30,533 bases of DNA from Oscillospiraceae bacterium (lineage in GTDB: Bacteria > Bacillota > Clostridia > Oscillospirales > Ruminococcaceae): assembly GCA_014796735.1 (NCBI GenBank), contig JAAVIG010000066.1, forward strand, positions 1-30,533, given 5' to 3'. Below are positions 23,238 through 30,533 of the stretch, piece by piece. Below the pieces are notes generated by a model that was given only the letters and a program-made list of their open reading frames with translations, did no database searches and had not been told where the DNA came from. The position numbers and the translations under genes are program-made. Position 1 is the stretch's first letter. Each line of letters starts with the position of its first letter.

Positions 23238-23572
23238 AACCTCATCTGTAAGCCGAGTTCTGTCGAGTACGAACATTTATCTACCTCTGCGGTCGCCCGC
23301 AGAGTCAAGCCGCCTATTTCAGAGCACGCCGAGCAGACGTGTTGTTCTCCGTACCAATTGGCGTTGCATCGGGTAGGGTTTACATGGCAGCGCGGTCTCC
23401 CGCGCTCCGGTGAGCTCTTACCTCGCCTTTCCACCCTTACCGCATTGCTGCGGCGGTATATCTCTGTTGCACTTGCCCTAAGGTCGCCCTCGGCTGCCGT
23501 TAGCAGCTACCCCGCTCTGTGATGCTCGGACTTTCCTCACGGATTTCTCCCCGCGTTCGTACAATGAGGTTA
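23238..23572 (-). ncRNA. rnpB: RNase P RNA, bacterial type A
   Basis: Catalytic RNA that removes the 5' leader of pre-tRNA. Read on the minus strand it has the universal GAGGAAAGTCCGAGC near the 5' end, ACAGAGATATACCG, GGGTGGAAAGGCGAGG and TAAGAGCTCACCG in the core, the AGGTAGATAAATG region, and near the 3' end CAGAACTCGGCTTACAG. The outer P1 stem AACCTCAT/ATGAGGTT frames the RNA and is followed by TTATTTTTG, which acts as its terminator. The length of ~335 bases suits type A. The ends are set by the P1 stem and the promoter at 23580-23608, so they are good to a few bases. Confidence 0.95.
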
Positions 23573-23579
23573 TTTTAAA

Positions 23580-23608
23580 AGTATAGCATATTTTGTTGTA
23601 AATGTCAA
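23580..23608 (-). promoter_or_regulatory. Sigma-A promoter of rnpB
   Basis: TTGACA (complement 23603-23608), 17 bases and TATACT (complement 23580-23585), with TG one base before the -10 (extended -10). The -35 box overlaps the last codons of addA. Confidence 0.85.
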
Positions 23609-26600
23609 ACAAGCTCGGTTGCTACTTTTATCGCCCTGCCCAAGCTGAAGCTGTACAGAAAGCACTCCTTGACCTTTGTCCCCAACATTTCCTCCAGCGC
23701 CTTTTTATAAAGCGAGAGCTGCCCTTTATACTCGTTTATAAGCTTCTCCTCGGTAACATTCTTGTTTGTTTTGTAGTCTGCCAGCACTATACCGTCCTCT
23801 TCCTCAAAAAACATATCCGCAATACCTTGGATAAAAGACAAGTCCTCGTTTTCGTGATTTTCCGCCCCCGTGCCGTTAACGGTGGTAAGTATCTTAAACT
23901 CTCTTGTGACCTTTCCCGCGCTTCTTGCTCTTTCACAAAGACCGCTGTCAAGAAAGCCCTGTATTTCTGAAGCCTTGACCGCCTTTTTTTCCTGCTCCGC
24001 AATAATTCCCTCTTTCAGAAGCCGTTCCAGCTCAGCCTCCGCCGAAGCCGCCGAAAAGTCGATATGCTCCATAACGCAGTGATAAATATCGCCCAGCTCC
24101 TTGCCGCTTAAGGACTTCCCCTCTTTCATAAACAAAGGCATTCCCATATAAAAAGCGGTGGTAACGCTGTCCTCTGTGCCGCCCTCGTCGGGAGACACGC
24201 CCAAAGCGGTAGCCGTGTATTTGGCGGGAGTATGAGTGGCTTTTTCGTAAGGGTATTTAAAGCTTAAATTCCTTTTTATTTTTTCAAAATCGAGCAAAAC
24301 CTCACCTGCGGAATGTGAGGGCAATATCAAGGAATCTTCTGTCAAAATATCTTCATCTGTTTTTATTCTTACGGTCTTAACGTTGCCGCCCGCCGCCGAA
24401 AGTCCGTTTACAACAAAAGCAAAGTAATTTTCTTTATTTTCAAAGCTGTACTCGTTTTCCTCGGGCGCGTTTTTCTCGCCGCATTCGGATAAATTATCCT
24501 CTTTCCCGCCGCTTTTTTCCGACACCTTATTTGAAGCGGTGATAATAAGCTTATCTTCCGCTCTTGTCAGCGCCACGTAAAAAAGCCGCATGCTTTCGCC
24601 TTTGAGCTTGTCCCTGTAATCTTCTTCAAGAACTCTGTGAGCGGCGGTATGCGCCCTTACTCCCTTTTCGTAATCGCACACCAATACCCCCGCGCCTTTT
24701 TTCACGTCAAAGATAAAATCCTTGTAGGTATCGGTAACATTGGGCTTTCTGTTTATATCCGATACAAACACGACGGGAAACTGCAAGCCCTTTGATTTAT
24801 GTATGGTCATTATCTTGACCGAGCTTTCCTCCCTTTCCTTTACCACAGCTTGGCTCATTTCAAGCTTGTTTCTGCTGATATGCCGCATAAAGGTCAGAAA
24901 GTCGGCGGGACGGGGATTGCCCTTTGCATAGTGAAGCAAAAGCTTAAGGTTTTCCTCTCTCTCCCTGCCGCTGTACCCCGCGCGCATTATCTGAGGAAGC
25001 ATTGTTATTTCGTAAATTTTTTGTAGCAGGTCGTAGGTAACGCTGTTAGAAGCGATTTTCCTGAACAGCTTCATATCCGAGTCAAACCTTGCGGCTTTTT
25101 CGGAAAGCGCTTTATCTTCGGACAGGGTAAGCCCCGCTATATTTGAATACAGGCTGTTCGCCGATCTGTCGGAAAGCTTAAGCTTAGCCATATCCTCGGC
25201 GGTAAAGCCGTAAACGGGGGACATCAACGCCTTTGCGGTCTCGGTGTCGTTATTGGGACGAAGCACCGCGCTTACCAAGGCCAAGGCAATATCTATTTCG
25301 ATAAGGTCGGTAAAATGCTTCTCTCCCTCGGAAACACACGGAATACCGTATTCCTCGAAAACCTTTCTGAATCTTACACAGTCTCCGTTTGTGCGCAGCA
25401 ATACCGCAAAATCCCCGAAGCCGCACTTTTTTTCTTTGTTATATTTATCGTGTACGGTAAAGCCGTCCTTTACCATTTGAAGTATGCGGCTTGCCACATA
25501 CCTTTCTTCTCTGTTCTTTTGTTTGTCGTCAGCGTTTTTGGCGGCTGATTTCAAAACGTTTATTGTCACAAATTCGGTTATATTGTCCTCATTGGCTTTA
25601 ATACCGCGCCCCGCCGTCATGTTTTCCCACTTGCAGCCTCCCGAAAAGCTTTCGGGCATATCGGAAGTCCCGAAAAGGCTGTTGACATAATTCAGAACGT
25701 TTTCGCCGCTTCTGAAATTAGCGTTGAGCTTAAGGTCTTCATAGGCGGGATTACCGTTAAGCCCCGCGAAAATTTCGGGGTTGGCGTTGCGGTAGGCGTA
25801 AATACACTGCTTAACGTCGCCCACAAAGTACAGGTTCTTTTCGTCGCTTGACAGTCCGCGGAAAATTTCATACTGTATATCGTTGCTGTCCTGAAATTCA
25901 TCGACTATTATATAGTCGAACATTCCTTTTCCGCCGCCCTGCCGTACTACCTTTAACGCGTTCTGCTCGAGGTCGGAAAAGTCCAAAACACCCTCGGCTT
26001 TTTTAAGCTTTCGGTACTCCTCTTTGTACATTTCCTGTATTTCCCAAAGCAGGTCAAGCGCTTTTTTTATATTCAAGGCGTCCTCGATATAGTTGGCGGA
26101 AAGAGCAAGGTCGTTTTTGCAGCCTGTATAAAGCTCCTTTATCTCCTCTCTTTTTTCTTTAAAGCCAAGTCCCTCAAAGGCTTTCCCTCTCGCGGCGGGA
26201 GTTGTACCGCCGTATTCCTTTTTTATTTCCAGATACGCGCCGACGTAATCGGAAGCAAGAACGGCGTTTTTTGCGGAATTTGCACGCTCCCGATAAAATT
26301 CAAAATAATTCTTGAAGTTTAGGGAGGTCTTGGAGCTGTCGGGAAGTGAAGCTACAGCACTGCCGCAAAAGTCGGAAATTTCCTCCAGGCGCTCGGGCAT
26401 ATATTTTACGTATTTATCAACATACTTTTCAAAGTATTTGTCGGGGGCTTCGAAAACACTGTCCTGTTCTCTTTTCCAGTTATCGGGCTCGGGAATATTT
26501 GACAAAAAACCGAACAGCTTTAGAACGGAAAGGATTACTGCGTTTTTTCCGCCCAATCTTTTTGATATTTCTTCCTTTTTGCTGTCGGGAAAGCTTGTGT

Positions 26601-27051
26601 AAATTATTTCAAAGGTTTTTTGGGCGGCCTTTTCGGAAAGTATCTTCGCCTTGGTTTCATCGCAGATGTTAAAGCCCTCGTCTATATCGGGGAGCAGTCT
26701 TATATTATCTCTTATCAGCGACAGGCAAAAGCTGCTTATGGTGGAGATACGGGCGGAGGATAAGCGAACAAGTTGTTCTCTTAAAAAGGCGTTATTGGGG
26801 TTGTTTTTTAGCAGTTCTTCAACTCTTTGCGACAGTCTTTGCTTAAGCTCCGCCGCCGCCTTTTCGGTAAAGGTTACCGCAGCCAGTCTGTCGGCGGGGA
26901 CTTTGTTTTCGGTATCGGAGATAAGCTTTGCTATATGCTCTACTAAAACCGCGGTTTTTCCGCTTCCCGCAGAGGCGGAGACCGACGCGGATCTTGGGGC
27001 GGCGTAATCTATTGCTTTCTGTTGTTCGGTTGTAAAGTTCAATTTTATCAC
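23605..27051 (-). CDS. addA: AddA, helicase-nuclease subunit of AddAB
   Basis: With AddB it unwinds and resects double-strand DNA ends up to a Chi site and prepares 3' tails for RecA. 1148 residues, slightly short of B. subtilis AddA. UvrD-type helicase motifs: Walker A AGSGKT (28-33), motif II DEFQD (384-388), the KQCIYAYR motif III region, and MTIHKSKGLQFPVVF and YVALTRAEDKL later on. The C-terminal PD-(D/E)XK nuclease domain shows QGIADMFF and DYKT (Asp1092, Lys1094). All motifs are intact. The start shown is GTG at 27051, but AAAGGA lies only 2 bases from it; a TTG three codons later (27042) would have 11-base spacing. It is unusually separated from addB by 883 bases. Confidence 0.95.
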   Translation of the reverse strand: MIKLNFTTEQQKAIDYAAPRSASVSASAGSGKTAVLVEHIAKLISDTENKVPADRLAAVTFTEKAAAELKQRLSQRVEELLKNNPNNAFLREQLVRLSSARISTISSFCLSLIRDNIRLLPDIDEGFNICDETKAKILSEKAAQKTFEIIYTSFPDSKKEEISKRLGGKNAVILSVLKLFGFLSNIPEPDNWKREQDSVFEAPDKYFEKYVDKYVKYMPERLEEISDFCGSAVASLPDSSKTSLNFKNYFEFYRERANSAKNAVLASDYVGAYLEIKKEYGGTTPAARGKAFEGLGFKEKREEIKELYTGCKNDLALSANYIEDALNIKKALDLLWEIQEMYKEEYRKLKKAEGVLDFSDLEQNALKVVRQGGGKGMFDYIIVDEFQDSNDIQYEIFRGLSSDEKNLYFVGDVKQCIYAYRNANPEIFAGLNGNPAYEDLKLNANFRSGENVLNYVNSLFGTSDMPESFSGGCKWENMTAGRGIKANEDNITEFVTINVLKSAAKNADDKQKNREERYVASRILQMVKDGFTVHDKYNKEKKCGFGDFAVLLRTNGDCVRFRKVFEEYGIPCVSEGEKHFTDLIEIDIALALVSAVLRPNNDTETAKALMSPVYGFTAEDMAKLKLSDRSANSLYSNIAGLTLSEDKALSEKAARFDSDMKLFRKIASNSVTYDLLQKIYEITMLPQIMRAGYSGREREENLKLLLHYAKGNPRPADFLTFMRHISRNKLEMSQAVVKEREESSVKIMTIHKSKGLQFPVVFVSDINRKPNVTDTYKDFIFDVKKGAGVLVCDYEKGVRAHTAAHRVLEEDYRDKLKGESMRLFYVALTRAEDKLIITASNKVSEKSGGKEDNLSECGEKNAPEENEYSFENKENYFAFVVNGLSAAGGNVKTVRIKTDEDILTEDSLILPSHSAGEVLLDFEKIKRNLSFKYPYEKATHTPAKYTATALGVSPDEGGTEDSVTTAFYMGMPLFMKEGKSLSGKELGDIYHCVMEHIDFSAASAEAELERLLKEGIIAEQEKKAVKASEIQGFLDSGLCERARSAGKVTREFKILTTVNGTGAENHENEDLSFIQGIADMFFEEEDGIVLADYKTNKNVTEEKLINEYKGQLSLYKKALEEMLGTKVKECFLYSFSLGRAIKVATELV

Positions 27052-27230
27052 GATCCTTTAATTTAAAATTGAGTAATCTGCTTAAAGTGTTCGCACGAAC
27101 GTCGGTGCACAAAAGAGAACGTTTATTTGCACGAGTTACATGTTTATATAAGATTGGATAATTGGGGAAACGCACGGTTTTTCGTGCGGAAAGTAAACGA
27201 AAAGTAAAACGTGGGAGCGACGAGCGGTGT

Positions 27231-27491
27231 GGGCGGCGGAGCCGCGGGCGTAAGCCCGCTGAAATGCGTCAGCATTTCAAAATTTTCGCCGTTAGTCGAA
27301 AATTTGGCTCCGCCCCTGCGGTAGGGTAGTTATTGTAAAAGGAGCAGTTTTGCAGGATAGGGTGGTACAAGTTAATTGGGAGAGCAAGCATAATCATACA
27401 TTGCACAAACTAATGGGAGAAACCAACGTCACCAATGAAAACACATAATCAATAACGCAGCACCTGCGATCCGAACGTGAATAAAGCCTCA
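27231..27491 (+). repeat. Dispersed structured repeat, copy C
   Basis: Same family as 1243-1506, same orientation. The cloverleaf module at 27235-27314 has the constant outer stem GGCGGAGCC/GGCTCCGCC, hairpin 1 GCGGGC/GCCCGC, hairpin 2 GAAATGC/GCATTTC, and hairpin 3 AAATTTTCG/CGAAAATTT. The tail continues to GAATAAAGC near 27487. It lies between addB and addA. Confidence 0.75.
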
Positions 27492-27627
27492 ATAGTTCCA
27501 CCCACACTTCCCTAAGGGACTATCGCCACACAGCTTTTTGTAAAAACAGAGCCGAGAATAAACCTTTAAATCACACCAACTTCCAAAGCGGGGAAAAGGG
27601 GGTGGGTGAGGGGATAAGGAAAGGATT

Positions 27628-27723
27628 CTTAAGGTGAAACCTAAGGGGAGAGGGCGGGGGAAAATCCCCGCTTTGATGGGTTTGCAGTTTCCCCCGCCCT
27701 CGCCCCTTTGGTGTCACCTTAAG
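27628..27723. repeat. Long GC-rich imperfect inverted repeat between addB and addA
   Basis: Arms of about 36 bases, beginning CTTAAGGTGAAACC and ending GGTGTCACCTTAAG, with AAGGGG.GAGGGCGGGGGAAA facing TTTCCCCCGCCCTCGCCCCTT. Only a few mismatches and a loop of ~24 bases. It is not followed by a T-run on either strand. It would form a very stable hairpin in any addB-addA transcript. Confidence 0.7.
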
Positions 27724-27749
27724 CCCCGCGCGGGAGCGCACGCTGCACT

Positions 27750-27917
27750 CGCTTTCCGAGTAAAAAGAACATCACATAAAGTGTAGTTATACAAAAACGG
27801 TACATCGGCAGTTTTATCTAAAGATAAAGCATTACATAAAACGCAGCTTTAAAAAACCCGTTTTACAACGCTTTCCGAAAAGCACCTCACAGCCTAAAAC
27901 GTAGTTTTAAAAAAGCC
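27750..27917 (+). repeat. Three degenerate direct repeats, spacing about 60 bases
   Basis: Units around AAAGTGTAGTTATACAAAAA (27778), AAAACGCAGCTTTAAAAAAC (27838) and AAAACGTAGTTTTAAAAAAG (27896). The first and third are preceded by GCTTTCCGA (27751 and 27870). Nothing else is seen between the long inverted repeat and the end of addB. The stretch 27492-27627 shows no feature. Confidence 0.4.
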
Positions 27918-27934
27918 CAACGCAGTTGCCCCCC

Positions 27935-30533
27935 TCACTCTTCTCTCCCCCACATCCCCTCAGAAGAAACAAAATTAACCCCTCTATTCCCGCAAACCGC
28001 CTTAAACCCGCAGAAAGAGCAAGGCAAATATCCCTCATGCTCCAACGGCAGCGCCTTTATATCACCCTTTAAAATATCCAATATTTTCGGCACAATAATA
28101 TCCTCATCGATATGCCCCTTTAAATTCTCCAACCCGCTCAAATCGCTTTCATTAAAATACTTATCGGACTTTTTCCCCGTTTGCGCCGCTATCGCCGATT
28201 TAAGCAGCTTTGTCCTCTCCGCCGTCTCGATCGCGAAAACGCCCCCCGCCGTACCGTGCTTACTGTACCATTCCTCCGCAAGCGCCTTCTGATCCGGCGG
28301 CAGGGAATTTTCGGTTTTCAGACAGCCCGTCCCTCCCACGGCGGAGTAATTTACCGCCCCGGGGATAAGCCCCTTATCCGATTCGCAGGTACCGAAAAGA
28401 TACAAAAGCGGCTGAAGGTTTTTACCGCTTGCGATACCGTCCAAGGTAAAGCTTTTACCCGAGCTTTTATAATCGCATATCCTTATATAATCGGCTTCGG
28501 AAGCCTTTTGACGATTTGCTTCGATATTTTCCCCGCCGTCTTCGCCGCAGTCCTTTTTGCACACTGTAAGTATATCTATTCTGTCCGCGCTTCCCATAAC
28601 GGTTATTTCTCCTTCGGGCAAAGCCGGATTTTTTATTATATAGCTTACCTCACGCTCAAAGCAGGCGGGCTTAAATCCCGTTGTTTTAAAATCAAGGCTT
28701 ATCTGCTTTAAAATGCCCTGTATTCTTCCTGTAAGCCCCTTATATACTGCCTCGGTTTTTTCGGGAAAGGTAGGATCGTCTTCTATTGCTTTCTCCATAG
28801 CTTCATTTACAGCCGCCCTTGCGATGTCCTCGATCTCCCGTTCCGACTTGTCCGCAATATCCGTATTGCGGGAAAGCGCGATCCTTAAAATATTATGTAC
28901 CGCGGTACCCATATTGTTCGGTGCTTCAAGATCGTTGCTGTCCGGCTCACGTATCTTAAGCCCGTACTTAAAAAAGTACATAAGCGGACAGTCAAAGGCG
29001 GCTTCAAGCCTTGTGGGAGAGTAAGACGGGCTTCCTAAAATTTCCCTTGCGGTATCGGGGCTTAAGCCGAATTCTCTTTTACCCGACAGCAGTTTTTCAC
29101 TGTCCGCAAGCTTTTCCTTAAATTCGCTTCCCGCCCTGTCCGCAAAAGCTTCGTTCAGCACTTTTTCAAGCCTGTCACTCAATTCCGAGCCGCCGCAGTC
29201 CTCCGAAAGGGCTTTCCTTACGTCGCTTGCGGTATTTAAAAAGTAATCAAAAGGAAGACTGTCGGCGCTTATTTTCTCCGCGTTTATTTCTTTTAATATC
29301 GCGGCGGACTCCGCTTCCTTTCCGTCGGGTCTCTGAGCGGCGTATGTAAGTATAAGCTTTTTGCCATAAAGATTCATTGCCCTGTAAGCAAAATAGTACT
29401 CCTTAGACCAACGGTTGAGATTGCTGTCATATAAAGGCAGTCCCGTGTTGCTTAACTTCTCCCGCTCAAAGTAGGAAAAAACGCTTTGCAGCTTGCTTTC
29501 CCTCGGAATACTGCCCTCGTTTACTCCCGCGATAAACACTATTTTCGGAGCGGATTTTCTGGTGCGCTCAATATCGCCCACAGTAACGCTGTCCAGAACG
29601 TCTGGGGGATTGGCTAGATTTATTCCCGACAGTATTCCCTCCAAAAGCTCCCCGTACTCCTTACAGCTCGGCTTAACATTTTTCAGACCGTAAGCCATTG
29701 ATGTAAAGGTCTCGGTAAGGGCGTCCCATATCCTGTCGTATTCCTTTGCCGCATTGTCGTCTATCTCAATGCTGTGAGTTTCTCCGCCCTGTCCCGCCTT
29801 TGAACGGGCGATAAATGTGGAGCGTATATTTTCGGAGTCAAAAAGGTAATTCATAAACACCCTTGACATTTCAAGACCGTTTTCCGCTTTGTCCATATCC
29901 TCTTTAAGCTTTAAAAGCGGCTCTACTGTCCTTTTTCTTATATTTTCGAGACGGTTCAGGTTTTTTCTCGGCTCAACCCCCTCGCTCCAGTCCTTTATCC
30001 AATCCTCGGCCCTTAAATTGTACTGCTCCGCAGCTAACCGCAGGCGGTAGATCTCGCTTTGGAACATAAGCCTTACGCCCCTGTCGGGATCGTAAATACG
30101 CTTAAATCCGCTTTCGACAAGCTTTAAGACCTCCTCGGTATCAAGCTCCAGACTTTTAAATATCTGCAAAATAAACCCGATAACAGGCTTTTCGGTCATA
30201 GAGTGGGGAAAATCGCAGAACACGGGTATGCCGCCCGTTCTCAAAGCGGAGGAAATAATAGGCTCATGCTCGCTGTCGGGAGTAAGCACAAGAAAATCCC
30301 TGTATCTGTATCCCTCTTCCCGTACCGCATGATGAATTTTTGCGGCTATAAGCCTTGCTTCATCGTAAAAATCCTTTGCCGAATATATCTCAACGGGGTT
30401 TTTATCCCTTGTGTCGCCCCTGTAGCAATGAGAAAATTTAATCTCCTCATGGTCGGGAGCAATAGCCTTGACCTCGTTTATGGTTTTGCTGACGCATAAA
30501 AATTCTCTTTTTGTACTGTCGGGCTTGTCCGAG
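27935..30533 (-). CDS. addB: AddB, nuclease/iron-sulfur subunit of AddAB (N-terminus outside window)
   Basis: Partner of AddA; it has an inactivated helicase fold, Chi recognition and a second nuclease with a 4Fe-4S cluster. About 866 codons are present and the reading frame stays open to the right edge, so the N-terminal part with the Walker A motif is missing. Visible are the UvrD-like core (VFIAGVNEGSIPRE, LILTYAAQRPDGKE), the first cluster cysteine in AFDCPLMYFFKYGL, the nuclease motif GSADRIDI...DYKSSG, and the closing CSFC-x5-C (PCSFCGFKAVCG) that completes the four-Cys cluster site. The nuclease and cluster residues look intact. The gene order addB-addA is normal, but the long gap behind it is not. 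Confidence 0.95.
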   Translation of the reverse strand, partial: SDKPDSTKREFLCVSKTINEVKAIAPDHEEIKFSHCYRGDTRDKNPVEIYSAKDFYDEARLIAAKIHHAVREEGYRYRDFLVLTPDSEHEPIISSALRTGGIPVFCDFPHSMTEKPVIGFILQIFKSLELDTEEVLKLVESGFKRIYDPDRGVRLMFQSEIYRLRLAAEQYNLRAEDWIKDWSEGVEPRKNLNRLENIRKRTVEPLLKLKEDMDKAENGLEMSRVFMNYLFDSENIRSTFIARSKAGQGGETHSIEIDDNAAKEYDRIWDALTETFTSMAYGLKNVKPSCKEYGELLEGILSGINLANPPDVLDSVTVGDIERTRKSAPKIVFIAGVNEGSIPRESKLQSVFSYFEREKLSNTGLPLYDSNLNRWSKEYYFAYRAMNLYGKKLILTYAAQRPDGKEAESAAILKEINAEKISADSLPFDYFLNTASDVRKALSEDCGGSELSDRLEKVLNEAFADRAGSEFKEKLADSEKLLSGKREFGLSPDTAREILGSPSYSPTRLEAAFDCPLMYFFKYGLKIREPDSNDLEAPNNMGTAVHNILRIALSRNTDIADKSEREIEDIARAAVNEAMEKAIEDDPTFPEKTEAVYKGLTGRIQGILKQISLDFKTTGFKPACFEREVSYIIKNPALPEGEITVMGSADRIDILTVCKKDCGEDGGENIEANRQKASEADYIRICDYKSSGKSFTLDGIASGKNLQPLLYLFGTCESDKGLIPGAVNYSAVGGTGCLKTENSLPPDQKALAEEWYSKHGTAGGVFAIETAERTKLLKSAIAAQTGKKSDKYFNESDLSGLENLKGHIDEDIIVPKILDILKGDIKALPLEHEGYLPCSFCGFKAVCGNRGVNFVSSEGMWGREE

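Noticed and set aside
27750..27917. CRISPR array
   Set aside because: Only three poorly matching units with AT-rich content, no constant repeat length and no cas genes in the window.

Overview
The window reads as chromosomal DNA of a low-to-mid GC Bacillota, most likely a Clostridia member of the Oscillospiraceae (Ruminococcus-like). This rests on protein content, not on a database search: AddAB instead of RecBCD, YaaL-BofA and SpoIID relatives, RecX, a DUF1385 protein next to PrmC, BspA-like leucine-rich-repeat surface proteins with Thr/Ala/Pro linkers, strong AGGAGG-type ribosome binding sites, and consensus sigma-A promoters with 17-base spacers.

Layout. 1-1051 (-): 5' part of a THUMP-domain RNA methyltransferase. 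1637-4141 (-): class A penicillin-binding protein. 4521-5495 (+): zinc-ribbon membrane protein with a consensus promoter. 5839-7758 (-): rimO-pgsA, with its own promoter and a hairpin-rich leader. 7998-16197 (-): eight closely spaced genes, transcribed in the order membrane protein, FG-GAP-like lipoprotein, response regulator, histidine kinase, DUF1385 protein, prmC, recA, recX. 16478-21791: a SpoIID-domain protein that appears to lack the catalytic Glu, a small XRE regulator on the minus strand, and two secreted/anchored surface proteins; the first surface gene has a promoter with a perfect palindrome in its spacer. 21939-23608 (-): bofA-like, yaaL-like (DUF2508), rpmE and the RNase P RNA gene. 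23605-30533 (-): addA and most of addB, separated by 883 bases without a gene.

Between the genes lie several families of structured repeats. One family (three copies, about 220-265 bp) begins with an 80-base module that can fold as a cloverleaf: a constant 9-bp outer stem around three hairpins, one of which shows paired compensatory changes between copies. A second family (five copies, 37-123 bp) has a conserved loop with covarying arms and abuts the stop codons of pbp1A, recA and the yaaL-like gene. There are also a 248-bp element with terminal inverted repeats downstream of spoIID, and a 96-bp long inverted repeat plus degenerate direct repeats between addB and addA. These are the features least explained by ordinary annotation.

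How the genes work together: RecA, RecX and AddAB form a recombinational repair set (AddAB resects double-strand ends and loads RecA; RecX modulates RecA). PrmC, RimO, ribosomal protein L31, the THUMP methyltransferase and RNase P serve translation. PBP1A, PgsA and the two-component system serve the envelope. The SpoIID- and BofA-like genes suggest a sporulating ancestry; the divergence of SpoIID argues that its present role may differ. No tRNA, CRISPR array, insertion-sequence transposase or prophage gene was seen.
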